From Actinomadura syzygii (GTDB lineage Bacteria > Actinomycetota > Actinomycetes > Streptosporangiales > Streptosporangiaceae): a stretch of 64,000 nt of DNA. Within the stretch, counting starts at the first letter, position 1. The number at the start of each line of letters is the position of its first letter. The DNA lies in NCBI RefSeq assembly GCF_008085905.1, contig NZ_VSFF01000001.1, positions 434,001 to 498,000 of the forward strand. Reading direction: 5' to 3'. Below are positions 52,994 through 62,027 of the stretch, piece after piece. The notes under the pieces were generated by a model. The model did not search any database and was not told the DNA's origin. It saw only the letters and a list, made by a program, of their open reading frames with translations. The position numbers and the translations under genes are program-made.

Positions 52994-53026
52994 TGTAATG
53001 GTCACAGAAAGATTATATTCATTACA
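52994..53026 (-). promoter_or_regulatory. A/T-rich promoter with flanking inverted repeat
   Basis: On the minus strand a perfect TATAAT occurs (plus 53012-53017). It lies between exact inverted arms TGTAATG (52994-53000) and CATTACA (53020-53026). The arms overlap the ClpC-like stop codon. No clear -35 hexamer is visible. It likely drives the CGNR-phosphatase pair under repressor or self control. Confidence 0.55.
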
Positions 53027-55535
53027 CCTTCTCCTCCGTGCTGACCCGGAACTGCAGGCCGCCGTTCGCCGCGGACACGTCCACATGGCTGCCGTGCCGG
53101 AGGTCGCCCGCGAGCAGCAGGTCGGAGAGCTGGTCGTCCACCTCGCGCTGGATCGTGCGGCGCAGCGGACGCGCCCCGAACTCCGGCTGGTAGCCGCGCT
53201 CGGCGATCCAGTCGACGGCCTGCGTGCTGAACGAGACGTCGACGTCCTGCGCGCGGAGGCGGCGGCGCGTCTCGTCCAGCAGCAGGTCGGTGATCTGCCG
53301 GAGCTGACCCTCCTCCAGCCGCTGGAACACGATGATCTCGTCGATCCGGTTGAGGAACTCGGGCCGGAACGACTCGCGCAGCCGCCGCATGATCCGGTCG
53401 CTGAGCGCGGCGTCCGGCCCGTCGCCGGTCCCGCCGAAGCCGATCTCGCCGCGCCCGGTGATCAGCTCCGAGCCGAGGTTGCTCGTCATGATCACGACGG
53501 TGTTGCGGAAGTCGACGGTGCGGCCCTGCGCGTCGGTGAGGCGGCCGTCGTCCAGGAGTTGGAGCAGGACGTTGAACACGTCCTGGTGCGCCTTCTCGAT
53601 CTCGTCCAGCAGGATCACCGAGTACGGCTGGCGCCGCACCGCGTCGGTGAGCTGCCCCGCCTCCTCGTATCCGACGTATCCGGGCGGCGCGCCCATCAGG
53701 CGGCTCACCGTGTGCCGCTCCTGGAACTCGCTCATGTCGAACCGGATCAGCCGGTCGCGGCTGCCGAACAGCGCCTCGGCCAGCGCCTTCGCCAGCTCCG
53801 TCTTGCCGACCCCGGTCGGGCCGAGGAACAGGAACGAGCCGGTCGGACGGTCCGGGTCGCCCATCCCCGCGCGGGACCGCCGGACGGCCCGCGCCACCGC
53901 CGCGACCGCGTCCTCCTGCCCGATCACCCGCTGGTGGAGGTGCTCCTCAAGCTGGGTCAGCCGCTCCCGCTCGGCCTGGGTGAGCTGCGTGACCGGGACG
54001 CCGGAGATCCGCGAGACGACCTCCGCGACGTCCTCCGTCGTCACCTCGGGGACGATCGTCGCGCCGCTGCCCTCCTCGCGGGCGTCCTCCAGCTGCCGCT
54101 CCAGCCGCCCGACCTCGTCGCGCAGCTCGGACGCCTTCTCGTAGTCCTCGTCCGCGACGGCCTGGTCCTTCTCCCGCCGCCGCCGCTCCAGGCGCTGCTC
54201 CAGCTCGCGGCGGCCGCCGTCGCGCGTCCCGGAGCGCAGCCGCACCCGCGCGCCCGCCTGGTCGATCAGGTCGATCGCCTTGTCCGGCAGGAACCGGTCG
54301 GTCAGGTACCGGCTGGACAGGTCGACGGCCGCGACGAGCGCCTCGTCGGTGAACCGCACCGAATGGTGCGCCTCGTACCGGTCGCGGAGCCCGCGCAGGA
54401 TCTCGATGCTGTCCTCGGGCGTCGGCTCCGAGATCAGGATGGGCTGGAACCGGCGCTCCAGCGCGGCGTCCTTCTCGATGTTGCGGCGGTACTCGTCGAT
54501 CGTCGTCGCGCCGACGACGTGCAGCTCGCCGCGCGCCAGCGGCGGTTTCAGCATGTTGCCCGCCGACATGGCGCCCTCCGCGCCGCCCGCGCCCACGATC
54601 GTGTGGATCTCGTCGATGAACACGACCAGCTCGTCGCCGTGGTCGCGGATCTCGTCCACGAGCTTCTTCAGCCGCTCCTCGAAGTCGCCCCGGTACCGCG
54701 TGCCCGCGACGACGCCGCCCAGGTCGACCTGGACGATCCGCTTCCCGCGCAGCGTCTCCGGGACGTCGTCGTCCACGATCCGCTGCGCGAGCCCCTCCGC
54801 GATCGCGGTCTTCCCGACGCCCGGGTCGCCGATCAGCACCGGGTTGTTCTTGGTGCGCCGGGACAGGACCTCGACGGTCTCCTCGATCTCGCTCTCGCGG
54901 CCGATCACCGGGTCGATCCGGCCCTCCCGGGCGAGCGCGGTGAGGTCGCGGCCGAACTCGTCCAGCGTCGGCGTCCCGGACTGCTGCTGCCCCGAGCCGC
55001 CGGGCGGCTGCCCGCCGCCCCCGGCCGCCGCCGACTGCAACGTGTCGGGCGTGACGTGCGCGGCGTCCAGGATGCGTCCGGCGCTCGACCCCCGGTCCAG
55101 CGCCAGCGCGAAAAGCAGGTGCTCAGGGCCTATGTAGGACGATCCGAGCGCCCGCGAGACCTGGTGCGAGTCGAGCAGGGCGCGCTTCGCCGACGGGGTC
55201 AGCTCCGGTGGGACGTCCCGTGGCGTGCCGCGCCGCGCGTGCTCCTCGATCTCGCTCTGGATCCGGTCGGGGTCGGCCCCGGCACGTTCCATCCAGTGCC
55301 GGGTGCCCTGCTGGCGGGTCGCCGCCCACAGCAGGTGGTCGGTGTCGAGGTCGAGGCTGCCCCACTGCGCCGCCTGCGCGGCCGCGTCCCGGACCATCTC
55401 CCGCGCGGGCTCGCTCATCAGCCGCGCGAGGCTCATCCGCTCCACCGGACGCCGCTGCGCCCGCGACCCGAAGAACCGGGCGAGCATCTCCTCGAACGGG
55501 TCCATGCCACCGGATCCATGCCATCCCGACGTCAT
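53022..55535 (-). CDS. ClpC-like AAA+ unfoldase
   Basis: An 837-residue Hsp100 ATPase. It has Clp-N repeats (about 40-175; [16 protein letters not shown] and [15 protein letters not shown]), D1 AAA+ with Walker A GDPGVGKT and Walker [10 protein letters not shown], a UVR-like coiled middle ([23 protein letters not shown], about 445-467), and D2 with GPTGVGKT and [10 protein letters not shown]. The short UVR middle marks ClpC rather than the long ClpB coil. It would unfold proteins for ClpP or disaggregation. ATG 55535 is the better start; ATG 55505 is an alternative. Its 3' end abuts the CGNR promoter. Confidence 0.92.
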   Translation of the reverse strand: MTSGWHGSGGMDPFEEMLARFFGSRAQRRPVERMSLARLMSEPAREMVRDAAAQAAQWGSLDLDTDHLLWAATRQQGTRHWMERAGADPDRIQSEIEEHARRGTPRDVPPELTPSAKRALLDSHQVSRALGSSYIGPEHLLFALALDRGSSAGRILDAAHVTPDTLQSAAAGGGGQPPGGSGQQQSGTPTLDEFGRDLTALAREGRIDPVIGRESEIEETVEVLSRRTKNNPVLIGDPGVGKTAIAEGLAQRIVDDDVPETLRGKRIVQVDLGGVVAGTRYRGDFEERLKKLVDEIRDHGDELVVFIDEIHTIVGAGGAEGAMSAGNMLKPPLARGELHVVGATTIDEYRRNIEKDAALERRFQPILISEPTPEDSIEILRGLRDRYEAHHSVRFTDEALVAAVDLSSRYLTDRFLPDKAIDLIDQAGARVRLRSGTRDGGRRELEQRLERRRREKDQAVADEDYEKASELRDEVGRLERQLEDAREEGSGATIVPEVTTEDVAEVVSRISGVPVTQLTQAERERLTQLEEHLHQRVIGQEDAVAAVARAVRRSRAGMGDPDRPTGSFLFLGPTGVGKTELAKALAEALFGSRDRLIRFDMSEFQERHTVSRLMGAPPGYVGYEEAGQLTDAVRRQPYSVILLDEIEKAHQDVFNVLLQLLDDGRLTDAQGRTVDFRNTVVIMTSNLGSELITGRGEIGFGGTGDGPDAALSDRIMRRLRESFRPEFLNRIDEIIVFQRLEEGQLRQITDLLLDETRRRLRAQDVDVSFSTQAVDWIAERGYQPEFGARPLRRTIQREVDDQLSDLLLAGDLRHGSHVDVSAANGGLQFRVSTEEKV

Positions 55536-55839
55536 CGTCCTAAACCCCCTGCACGTGGAAGGACAGGTCATAGCAACGCTCAGTCACGTGCCCGTGCCCG
55601 GCCCCCGAAAACCAGGGGTCCGGTCCCCGCCACTCCACCAGAACCGGGGCCGCCGCGAGGCCAAGACGCGAAGGAACGTCCCGTCCCGCTGTCCTGTAGC
55701 GGACGTCGCCGGACGCCGATGCGCGGATTCCCCGGATAGCCCGCCCCGAACAATTCAGGGAAACCCCCTACCGCTCCGATCACGCACAGTGGCCGACAAC
55801 TCCGTGCAGGCCATTCCAGCGGACGCACCGTGACGGCCC

Positions 55840-55870
55840 ACCATACGCAGCCGCCCGACTACCATACGCA
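55840..55870 (+). repeat. Two direct repeats 21 bp apart
   Basis: ACCATACGCA occurs at 55840-55849 and 55861-55870, exactly two helical turns apart, about 95-125 bp upstream of the secreted-protein start. The rest of the 428-base gap to the ClpC-like start holds no recognised gene. Possible activator site. Confidence 0.4.
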
Positions 55871-55963
55871 TCGCCTTCACTTACATTTACAGGAATGGTC
55901 AATGATGGAAGTATCCGATCCGGAATTCCGGAGAACACACCCCGCGGAGGAGGAACAGCGTTC

Positions 55964-56461
55964 ATGAAAAGCTCCCGCAAGACCGCCGCGACCCTCGGCC
56001 TGGCCGCGATCGGGATCACCTCCGCCGTCGCCATGACGCCCGCGAACGCGGCCGCCGGCCCCGGCGCGGTGACCGTCAGGCCCGGCGCGCACGGCGCGTA
56101 CACCGTGCACGTCACCCGGGCGTCCGGCGCCGCGGCGCTGGCCGCGCCGTCCACGTCGCCGTCCGTCGACCACCGCTTCGTCCCCGACGGCGGCTCCTTC
56201 ACCTGCGCCCGAAGCTACGCATGCGCCGTCGTTCCCTATTCCAACGGCGCCTACGTCTTCAACTTCTACCGCTACGGCGGATACTCGCTGAGCTACTGGC
56301 ACGGCAACGGCGCCTTCGTCAACAACCAGACGGACGGCGCCGCGGCCCGCTACGACGACGCCAACGGCCACCAGGTCGGCTGCGTCCCGGCCGGGATAGC
56401 CCGCAACGGGATCGACTGGAACCCGATCTGGCGAATCCGCCTGACCGCCGCCGCCTGCTGA
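55964..56461 (+). CDS. Secreted small protein of unknown function
   Basis: A 165-residue protein with a signal peptide (about 1-30, cleavage near ANAAAGP). The mature part is rich in Tyr, Gly and Asn (YSNGAYVFNFYRYGGYSLSYW at residues 91-111) and has four Cys suited to two disulfides. No family recognised; the aromatic/Gly pattern suggests a small beta-rich fold such as a secreted inhibitor or crystallin-like domain. A GGAGGAGG ribosome site lies ten bases before the ATG. Its hairpin terminator follows at 56472. Confidence 0.8.
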   Translation: MKSSRKTAATLGLAAIGITSAVAMTPANAAAGPGAVTVRPGAHGAYTVHVTRASGAAALAAPSTSPSVDHRFVPDGGSFTCARSYACAVVPYSNGAYVFNFYRYGGYSLSYWHGNGAFVNNQTDGAAARYDDANGHQVGCVPAGIARNGIDWNPIWRIRLTAAAC

Positions 56462-56471
56462 CCCTCGGACC

Positions 56472-56514
56472 AGGCCCCGGCGGCGCACTCCCACACGCCA
56501 CGCCACCGGGGCCT
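56472..56514 (+). terminator. Hairpin after secreted-protein gene
   Basis: AGGCCCCGG (56472-56480) pairs with CCGGGGCCT (56506-56514), starting 11 bases after the stop. Confidence 0.5.
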
Positions 56515-56546
56515 CCCCCGTCCCACCCACCGCCCGAGGTCACCCG

Positions 56547-56702
56547 TCACAGGAGCAGCGCCTCAAGCTCCGGCAGTCGGCCGAACAGGTCGGGGAGGCC
56601 GCGCACCCCGTCCCGCGCGGACTCCTGCGACAGCGCGAGGTCACCGAGCGGAAGACGGCGGGCCTGACTGACCGCCGCCCACACCCGGCTCTGGCTCCTC
56701 AC
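56547..56702 (-). pseudogene. Possible gene remnant
   Basis: A 51-codon minus-strand frame with protein-like composition (VWAAVSQARRLPLGDLALS, then LPDLFGRLPELEALLL before the stop) lies in an otherwise empty gap. It has no ribosome site and no upstream N-terminal part, since a stop interrupts the frame near 56763. I do not recognise the family. It could be chance sequence or a decayed C-terminal end. Confidence 0.25.
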
Positions 56703-56737
56703 CTGGGCGGCGCGAATCGGGGTGGGAGAATGGGGGT

Positions 56738-57004
56738 ATGACTGAGCGGAAGCCTCCTGGGCTCAGCTTCGAGTCGTGGATCGACCGGCAGGTCCGCGAG
56801 GCGGAGGAGCGGGGCGAGTTCGCCGACCTGCCGGGCTCGGGAAAGCCGCTGCCCGACGCGCACCAGCCGCTGGACGAGAACTGGTGGATCAAGCAGAAGC
56901 TCGCCGCCGAGGGCCTGACGGCGATGGTCCATCCGACGCCGCCGCCGAGCGAAGGCAGGTCGAGCCGTTGGCGGCTCCGCCTCCGGCGCCGCGGTCGCCG
57001 CTGA
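56738..57004 (+). CDS. DUF1992 domain protein
   Basis: An 88-residue protein with the conserved DUF1992 core SFESWIDRQVREAEERGEFADLPGSGKPL, at residues 10-38, and WWIKQKLAAEGL; the tail is Arg-rich. The domain also occurs in human DNAJC28; its role is unknown. The ATG at 56738 is a lone gene start with GGTGGGAGAATGGGG upstream. It converges on the ankyrin-protein gene 18 bases downstream. Confidence 0.88.
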   Translation: MTERKPPGLSFESWIDRQVREAEERGEFADLPGSGKPLPDAHQPLDENWWIKQKLAAEGLTAMVHPTPPPSEGRSSRWRLRLRRRGRR

Positions 57005-57022
57005 CCCGACCGCGTCGGGGGG

Positions 57023-59791
57023 TCAACTCGGACGGTCGTCCACGAGGCGCTGGAGTGCCTCGATCTCCGCGACGCGCTCGCGGGACGCCTCGATCTGCCG
57101 GTCGTCGATGGTGTCGGCGCCCCAGCTCCACGGTTGCCGGCTCTCCCATTCGTCCAGGTCGCGCAGGGCGGCGGCGTGCTCGTGCAGGACGGCGAGGAGG
57201 GAGTCGCCGGACGGGTCGGCGGACAGTTCTCCGCCCTCCTCCGCCCGCCGCCACGGGACGCCGACCACGCCGCTCCGCCCGGCGGCGAGCTCGCTCAGGC
57301 GGTAGCAGTGGATCAGGTGGCCGTGGGGCGTCGCGCGCCACTCGTGCTCAACGCGGTCCCACCGCTCGTCGCCGTACAGGGCGAGGAGCGGGACGAGGTC
57401 GGAGTCCCACTCGAAGATCCGCCGCTCGGCCGGCCACAGCGTCGGCGAGTGCCGCAGCGGTGGACCGCCCCGTTCGAGCGGGACGGCCAACCCCCACGGC
57501 AGCGAGGTCTCCTGCCCGGACACCGAGCCGCGCGACAGCGCCTCCGCGAGGACGAAGAACTCCTCCGGGAACGCCACCCCGTAGCACTCGTCCAGCACGT
57601 CGCGGACGTTCGTCCCGGTCGAGTAAAGCGCCCATGCCAGCCGGGCCATCGACCGGTAGTCGTCGCGGGACGCCTGGGCCCGCAGCCGGGCCAGCGTCCC
57701 TTCGGGCACCGGCGCGGTGAACGGCGCGGACGGCTCGGCGCGGTCAACGCCCGGCGCTCCGGCCGGTAGCAGCGTCCCGGCCAGCCGCAACGCGGCACGA
57801 TGCGTCGGGAGCGCGCCGACGTCGGGATGGTCCGGCTTGAGTCGCCGCAGCATTTCCAGCCGGTCGACGACGATCGCGTGGTAGTCGCGCAGCACCGCCG
57901 CCAGCGAGGGCCCTAGCCGTTCGATCCGTCCGTCGTCGTCCAGGGGATCGGTGCCGAACACCGTCGGCTCACTGCGGGCGAGTTCGGTGAGCCGGTAGCA
58001 CAGCACGAGGCCGCCGTACTCGGTGAGGTGATCACGTAACCACAGCACCGGGACGAGCCGCCGGTCGCGTTCGAGCACGGCGCGGTCGGTGTAGTCGTCA
58101 AGGCTGGACTGGCCCGCCGGAACCGGGCCGCCACGGTCGGGCGGCAGGACGAGCCGCCACACGTGGCACCGCAGATCCTCGGGAGGGTGTCCGGGCAGCG
58201 GCAGCCGGTCGGCGAGCGCGAAGAACTCGTCCGGGAGAGGGGCGCCGTAGCATTCGGCGAGCACTTCGCGCCGGTCCTTCCCGGTCGAGTACAGCGCCGA
58301 CGCCAGTCGCGCCATCGACCGGTAGTCCGTGCGGGACGCCCGGCTCCGCAGCCGCTCGACGTCCTCGCCGCCGGGCCGGGCACGGCGCTCGGACGGTGCG
58401 CCCGCCCGGCATGGCGCGCCCCGTTCGCGGCACACGTCGACGGCTCCCGCGTTGAGCAGCCGTCCGATGAGGTCCTCGACCGGTTCGCGGGCGATCGATC
58501 CGGCGTGCTCCAGCTCACGCCTGCGAACGGCGGCCGCGTGCAACGCCGTGTGTCCCTGGACGTCGACGGCGTTGACGTCCACACCGGCGGCGAGCAGCCG
58601 GGCCAAGAGCAACTCGTGATCGAGGTAGGGCAGCAGATGCAGCAGTGTCAGGCCGGACCGGTCGCGCACCAGCGGGTCGGCACCGGCGTCGAGGAGCGCG
58701 CGCACGCCCGCGGTGTCGCGATGGAACGCCCGCTCCATCAGCTCCGCCCCGGTCACGGACGGCCTTCGGAACTCCGGCGGTCCGGTGGCGCCGTGCGGGT
58801 GGAACAGCGCCCGGGTGACCGCCGGATGCAGGTCGTCCGGTCTCGCGAGGCCGAAACGTAAGAGATCGAGGTCGATCGGGTGGCGGTATTCGGGTGCGGT
58901 GAGCAGGCGGGACTCGCCGAGCCCGGCACCGCGGCGGCGCGCCGTGACGCGGCCGCCGTCGCCGTCGCCGAACGTCAGCTCGATGTCCGTGCCCGCCTGG
59001 CCCTCGTCGCGGCACTCGACCCAGACCGTCCGGGCGGGACGCGGCGGCCGCTCCGACAGGCCGGGATCGAAGACGCCCTCGGCGAGCATCGTCCGGGCGT
59101 CGTCCACCAGCCGCTCGACCGCGATCCACGGGCGCTCCGGCCAGGTGCGCCGCTGCCCGGCGGCGAGCTTGATCCCGCACGCTTCGAGGGCCTCGCCGGT
59201 CCGGCCCTCGTCCCAGAGCAGGGTCAGCCACTCGGTCATCGCGACCGGATCGTCCGGGCGCGGCCCGGTGGGAAGGACGTCCAGGAGGCGGCCGTCTCCG
59301 CCGTGGAACGGGATCCGATCGGGCCCGCCGCCGCAGAGGGCGCGCAACTCGCCGGTGTACCGGGCATCCCAGTACGCGCGCGGCAGGTGGTACAGCCTGC
59401 GGACGCGGTCCGGCAGCTCCGCCTCCCCTTCCGATCGGCATCTCACCCACAGCTCCAACCGCCCCCGCCGGTCGTTGCCGGTCCTGACCAGGAGGTTCGC
59501 GCCGCCGCCTTCCGGATACCGGCGTAACAACCCGAAACCGATGGGCGCGCCGGGCCCGTCCAGGCCGCGGGGGATGTTCCAGCGCAGCAGGTCCGGCGCG
59601 ACGTGGTGGAGGTCGTCGACGATCCGCTCGGCCAGCTCGCGGCCGTACACCCGCGTGATCATGGGGATGTCGACGTCCAGATCGACGCGGGCGGCGGCGC
59701 AGGCCCCCGCAGGGTCACCGGCCAGCCGCCGCGCGGTCGCGGCCTCGATCATCTTCGCCGGGACGTCTGACGGACGAGTCCGCCGGTACAT
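57023..59791 (-). CDS. Large ankyrin-repeat protein with duplicated C-terminal module
   Basis: A 922-residue cytoplasmic-looking protein (GTG 59830 would add 13 residues without a ribosome site). The N-terminal ~330 residues are unrecognised. Two or three ankyrin repeats follow (about 345-450; TAGVRALLDAGADPLVRDRSGLTLLH, GVDVNAVDVQGHTALHAAA, quoted as landmarks). Two copies of a ~205-residue module end the protein (about 475-680 and 700-905): each starts ASR-DYRSMARLA-ALYSTG, continues EV/DVL-ECYG with a P-EFF motif, and has CYRLSEL/TEL later. The ECYG..P-EFF element recalls SUKH/SMI1-KNR4 immunity domains, a weak similarity. No enzyme motif seen. Confidence 0.85.
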   Translation of the reverse strand: MYRRTRPSDVPAKMIEAATARRLAGDPAGACAAARVDLDVDIPMITRVYGRELAERIVDDLHHVAPDLLRWNIPRGLDGPGAPIGFGLLRRYPEGGGANLLVRTGNDRRGRLELWVRCRSEGEAELPDRVRRLYHLPRAYWDARYTGELRALCGGGPDRIPFHGGDGRLLDVLPTGPRPDDPVAMTEWLTLLWDEGRTGEALEACGIKLAAGQRRTWPERPWIAVERLVDDARTMLAEGVFDPGLSERPPRPARTVWVECRDEGQAGTDIELTFGDGDGGRVTARRRGAGLGESRLLTAPEYRHPIDLDLLRFGLARPDDLHPAVTRALFHPHGATGPPEFRRPSVTGAELMERAFHRDTAGVRALLDAGADPLVRDRSGLTLLHLLPYLDHELLLARLLAAGVDVNAVDVQGHTALHAAAVRRRELEHAGSIAREPVEDLIGRLLNAGAVDVCRERGAPCRAGAPSERRARPGGEDVERLRSRASRTDYRSMARLASALYSTGKDRREVLAECYGAPLPDEFFALADRLPLPGHPPEDLRCHVWRLVLPPDRGGPVPAGQSSLDDYTDRAVLERDRRLVPVLWLRDHLTEYGGLVLCYRLTELARSEPTVFGTDPLDDDGRIERLGPSLAAVLRDYHAIVVDRLEMLRRLKPDHPDVGALPTHRAALRLAGTLLPAGAPGVDRAEPSAPFTAPVPEGTLARLRAQASRDDYRSMARLAWALYSTGTNVRDVLDECYGVAFPEEFFVLAEALSRGSVSGQETSLPWGLAVPLERGGPPLRHSPTLWPAERRIFEWDSDLVPLLALYGDERWDRVEHEWRATPHGHLIHCYRLSELAAGRSGVVGVPWRRAEEGGELSADPSGDSLLAVLHEHAAALRDLDEWESRQPWSWGADTIDDRQIEASRERVAEIEALQRLVDDRPS

Positions 59792-59929
59792 CTCCAGCAC
59801 TTCCCGCCGCTTGCCCCGCACCGCCTGCACGCGCCAGACGGTAACAGCCCATTCGCCGACGATGTACCCGGTAATAGAACACCGGAAATGGCGAAAGCAA
59901 TGGGAGTGATCGAAGCCCGGGTGATGCCA

Positions 59930-59956
59930 CGGCGGCGCGGTGGGGCCGCGCCGCCG
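59930..59956 (-). terminator. Hairpin downstream of small secreted peptide gene
   Basis: CGGCGGCGCGG (59930-59940) pairs perfectly with CCGCGCCGCCG (59946-59956) over a five-base loop, 14 bases past the peptide stop on the minus strand. Confidence 0.6.
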
Positions 59957-59969
59957 CGCTTCTCGCGGG

Positions 59970-60176
59970 TCAGGCGTGGGAGTTCCTGCACAGCTCGTCG
60001 AGGAGGTCGGGGCAGATGTCCGGCTTGGCGTGGGCGTTGGCGTGCGCGATGGTGTCGGTGCTGGTGGCGGCGCTCGCGGGCGCGGCCACCCCGGCGGTCA
60101 GCCATCCGGCGGCGAGGACGGCCGCCGTCATGGCGATGACGTGCGCCAAGGACTTGGCCAGGATTGTGCGATTCAT
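59970..60176 (-). CDS. Small secreted peptide, 68 residues
   Basis: A short open frame with a good TGGAGGG ribosome site seven bases before the ATG. Residues 1-37 form a clear signal peptide (hydrophobic core, AAPASAAT cleavage region). The mature peptide of about 30 residues is His/Asp/Leu-rich with two Cys (ICPDLLDELCRN), suited to one disulfide or metal binding. No family recognised. Two stacked palindromes upstream and a strong hairpin downstream argue that it is a real, regulated, one-gene unit. Confidence 0.72.
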   Translation of the reverse strand: MNRTILAKSLAHVIAMTAAVLAAGWLTAGVAAPASAATSTDTIAHANAHAKPDICPDLLDELCRNSHA

Positions 60177-60196
60177 CTGAATCCCTCCAGGGAGTG

Positions 60197-60237
60197 TGTC
60201 GATGCTGCATCGACATCGCCAATGTTACCCTGGGTAA
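60197..60237. promoter_or_regulatory. Stacked palindromes upstream of the secreted peptide gene
   Basis: TGTCGATGC-T-GCATCGACA (60197-60215) and TTACCC-T-GGGTAA (60225-60237), each exact with one central base, lie 20-61 bases before the peptide start. They look like two different regulator sites. Function inferred. Confidence 0.5.
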
Positions 60238-60373
60238 TCAGAAAACTACGCACTGTTTGTAGATCGTCGGGAGATCTATCCCTGAAGGTAGACAGCCGTG
60301 GACGGGCAGGTGACTCGGTCCAAGAGATCAAAATCGTTTGCGCACGTTCGACCACAGCTCCCATGCTCAGGAC

Positions 60374-60940
60374 ATGAGGCCACCGGAGCGCATCGCACTC
60401 GGCGACATCCTGCTTCGCCGCTGGACGAGGGCGGACGTCACGCCCCTGCACACGGCGGTCATCGAATCGTTCGAGATCCTGCGCCCCTGGATGCCCTGGG
60501 CCGCCCAGCGTCCGGACCCCGTCGAACAGCGGACCTACGTGGGCACGACCATCAGCCAGTGGGACGCCGACGAGGCGTACATCTACGGCATCTTCGCCAC
60601 CGATGACGGCCAGTTGCTCGGCACCATCGGCCTCCACGACCGAGTCGAGCCGGGCGGCTTGGAGATCGGCTACTGGCTGCACGCCGACCACACCGGCAAG
60701 GGCCTCGCTACCAGGGCGGCCGAAGCCCTCACCGAGGCCGCGTTCGCCCTACCCGGAATCGAGCGGGTCGAGATCCACTGCGACGAGGCCAACACCGCCA
60801 GCGCCGCCATCCCCCAACGCCTCGGCTACCACCTGGCCCGCACCGACTCAGAGAAGCCGGAGGCCCCCGCCGAAACCGGCCGCCGAATGATCTGGATCAA
60901 AACCCGCCAGCGAACTACAGATCGAGAGCCCCGCTCTTGA
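60374..60940 (+). CDS. GNAT-family N-acetyltransferase
   Basis: A 188-residue acetyltransferase of the RimJ/RimL-like subgroup, which uses acetyl-CoA to modify an amino group. The N-terminal LGDILLRRWTRADVTPLHTAV, central GTIGLHDRVEPGGLEIGYWLH and the acetyl-CoA loop ADHTGKGLATRAAEAL are diagnostic; RLGYHLART ends the fold. ATG 60374 has AGGA close upstream and fits the family start. Its stop region overlaps the convergent DUF397 gene by 26 bases. Substrate unknown. Confidence 0.9.
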   Translation: MRPPERIALGDILLRRWTRADVTPLHTAVIESFEILRPWMPWAAQRPDPVEQRTYVGTTISQWDADEAYIYGIFATDDGQLLGTIGLHDRVEPGGLEIGYWLHADHTGKGLATRAAEALTEAAFALPGIERVEIHCDEANTASAAIPQRLGYHLARTDSEKPEAPAETGRRMIWIKTRQRTTDREPRS

Positions 60941-61103
60941 CCCGCTGAACAAGATCCACCCAGGCGTCCGCCCCCAGCGCAAGCCGCGGCCCCTCAGGAT
61001 CCTTGGAGTCACGCACGAAAAGCGTTCGGGTGTTGGTCGAGACCTCGACGCACTCTCCCTGGCCGCCGCCTTGGCTGTGGCTGCTCTTACGCCAGTGGAT
61101 CAT
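60915..61103 (-). CDS. DUF397 domain protein
   Basis: A 62-residue actinomycete-specific small protein. The typical pattern is WRKSSHSQGGGQGECVEV, then VRDSKDPEGPRLAL and a C-terminal WVDLVQRVKSG. It overlaps the Scr1-type regulator upstream by 17 bases, the standard Scr1-DUF397 pairing, and is probably its partner. Confidence 0.9.
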   Translation of the reverse strand: MIHWRKSSHSQGGGQGECVEVSTNTRTLFVRDSKDPEGPRLALGADAWVDLVQRVKSGALDL

Positions 61104-61911
61104 CCTGCATCGTCTCCATCGTCTTCCGGATCAGGTCCCGAGTGGCCTCTTCGGACAACGCATGACACCTGATCTCGTCGAACCGAATTCCCAGCCGAAC
61201 GATCTCCGCCGAGTCCTCGATCAGTCTCCCACCGAATTGGGCTTCCACATACCCGACGCGGTTTCGGTCAGCTTTGGTCAGGACGACCAGCGCTCCGTCG
61301 AGTCCGGGGTGCCATCCATCGGTGATCTTGACGGCCTGGAGATGTATGTGCGGTAGTTCACCAAGCTCAAGGAGATACCGGAGCTGCTCCTCCATGATGT
61401 TCGGGTCCCGCCAGCGTCGAAGGAGCGCGGCGTGGTCGAGGACCACGAAGAGGTGGGGTCGGCTTACCTCCCGCTTGAGAATGTCCCGCCGAGCCAGTCG
61501 CTTGGCGATCAGCTCCTCATTCACCTGTCCCTTGTAAGCGGTGGCTCGCATGTAGCCCTCGGTCTGGAGCAGGCCAGGGATGTAGAGCGTTTGGAAGTTG
61601 CGAATTTCGGTCGCCTCGTTCTCATGGGCGACGTATGCCTCCAGCCACTCGTTGAGGTGTTCTCGCTGGGCGTGGTGCCAGAGGCCCTGGAACATCTCGC
61701 CAGTTTGGAAGAACTCGTCCAGCTTCTTGCAGAAGTCCTTGTCAGGGCGGTTTCGCTGGCTTTCGTAGGCCGCGACCGTCTCTCGGGTCGCGTAGAGCTC
61801 CTTCGCCAGTGTGCTCTGGCTCAGACCTCGGAGCTCCCGCATGAGGCGCAGCGTGTAGGCGAGCTGCGCCCTCATGCTGTGCCGGGGGTCAATCGGGACA
61901 GATGGGGGCAT
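61087..61911 (-). CDS. Helix-turn-helix regulator with DUF5753 (Scr1 family)
   Basis: A 274-residue regulator. N-terminal Xre HTH (about 15-72: LRLMRELRGLSQSTLAKELYATRETVAAYESQRNRP as landmark, residues 21-56) and a C-terminal DUF5753 domain (about 95-270) with IPGLLQTEGYMRA and RRDILKRE. Such proteins act with a small DUF397 protein, sometimes described as antitoxin-like. ATG 61911 is chosen for its GGAGGAATAG ribosome site; a longer frame to 61965 would cover the palindrome upstream. Confidence 0.92.
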   Translation of the reverse strand: MPPSVPIDPRHSMRAQLAYTLRLMRELRGLSQSTLAKELYATRETVAAYESQRNRPDKDFCKKLDEFFQTGEMFQGLWHHAQREHLNEWLEAYVAHENEATEIRNFQTLYIPGLLQTEGYMRATAYKGQVNEELIAKRLARRDILKREVSRPHLFVVLDHAALLRRWRDPNIMEEQLRYLLELGELPHIHLQAVKITDGWHPGLDGALVVLTKADRNRVGYVEAQFGGRLIEDSAEIVRLGIRFDEIRCHALSEEATRDLIRKTMETMQDDPLA

Positions 61912-61924
61912 TTCTATTCCTCCG

Positions 61925-61952
61925 CGAGTGATATCACGGGAAGTATCACTCG
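61925..61952. promoter_or_regulatory. Operator-like inverted repeats upstream of the Scr1 regulator
   Basis: CGAGTGATA (61925-61933) pairs exactly with TATCACTCG (61944-61952); inside, GTGATATCAC (61928-61937) is itself a perfect palindrome. The A/T-rich site lies 14 bases before the regulator start and between divergent genes. Likely autoregulatory. Confidence 0.6.
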
Positions 61953-62027
61953 GATATGTAGCCACGATTAGTCAAGTGGGTCAAGCTGGTCGGCAAGAAT
62001 CCACGCGACGTACCGGAGAGAATCCGA

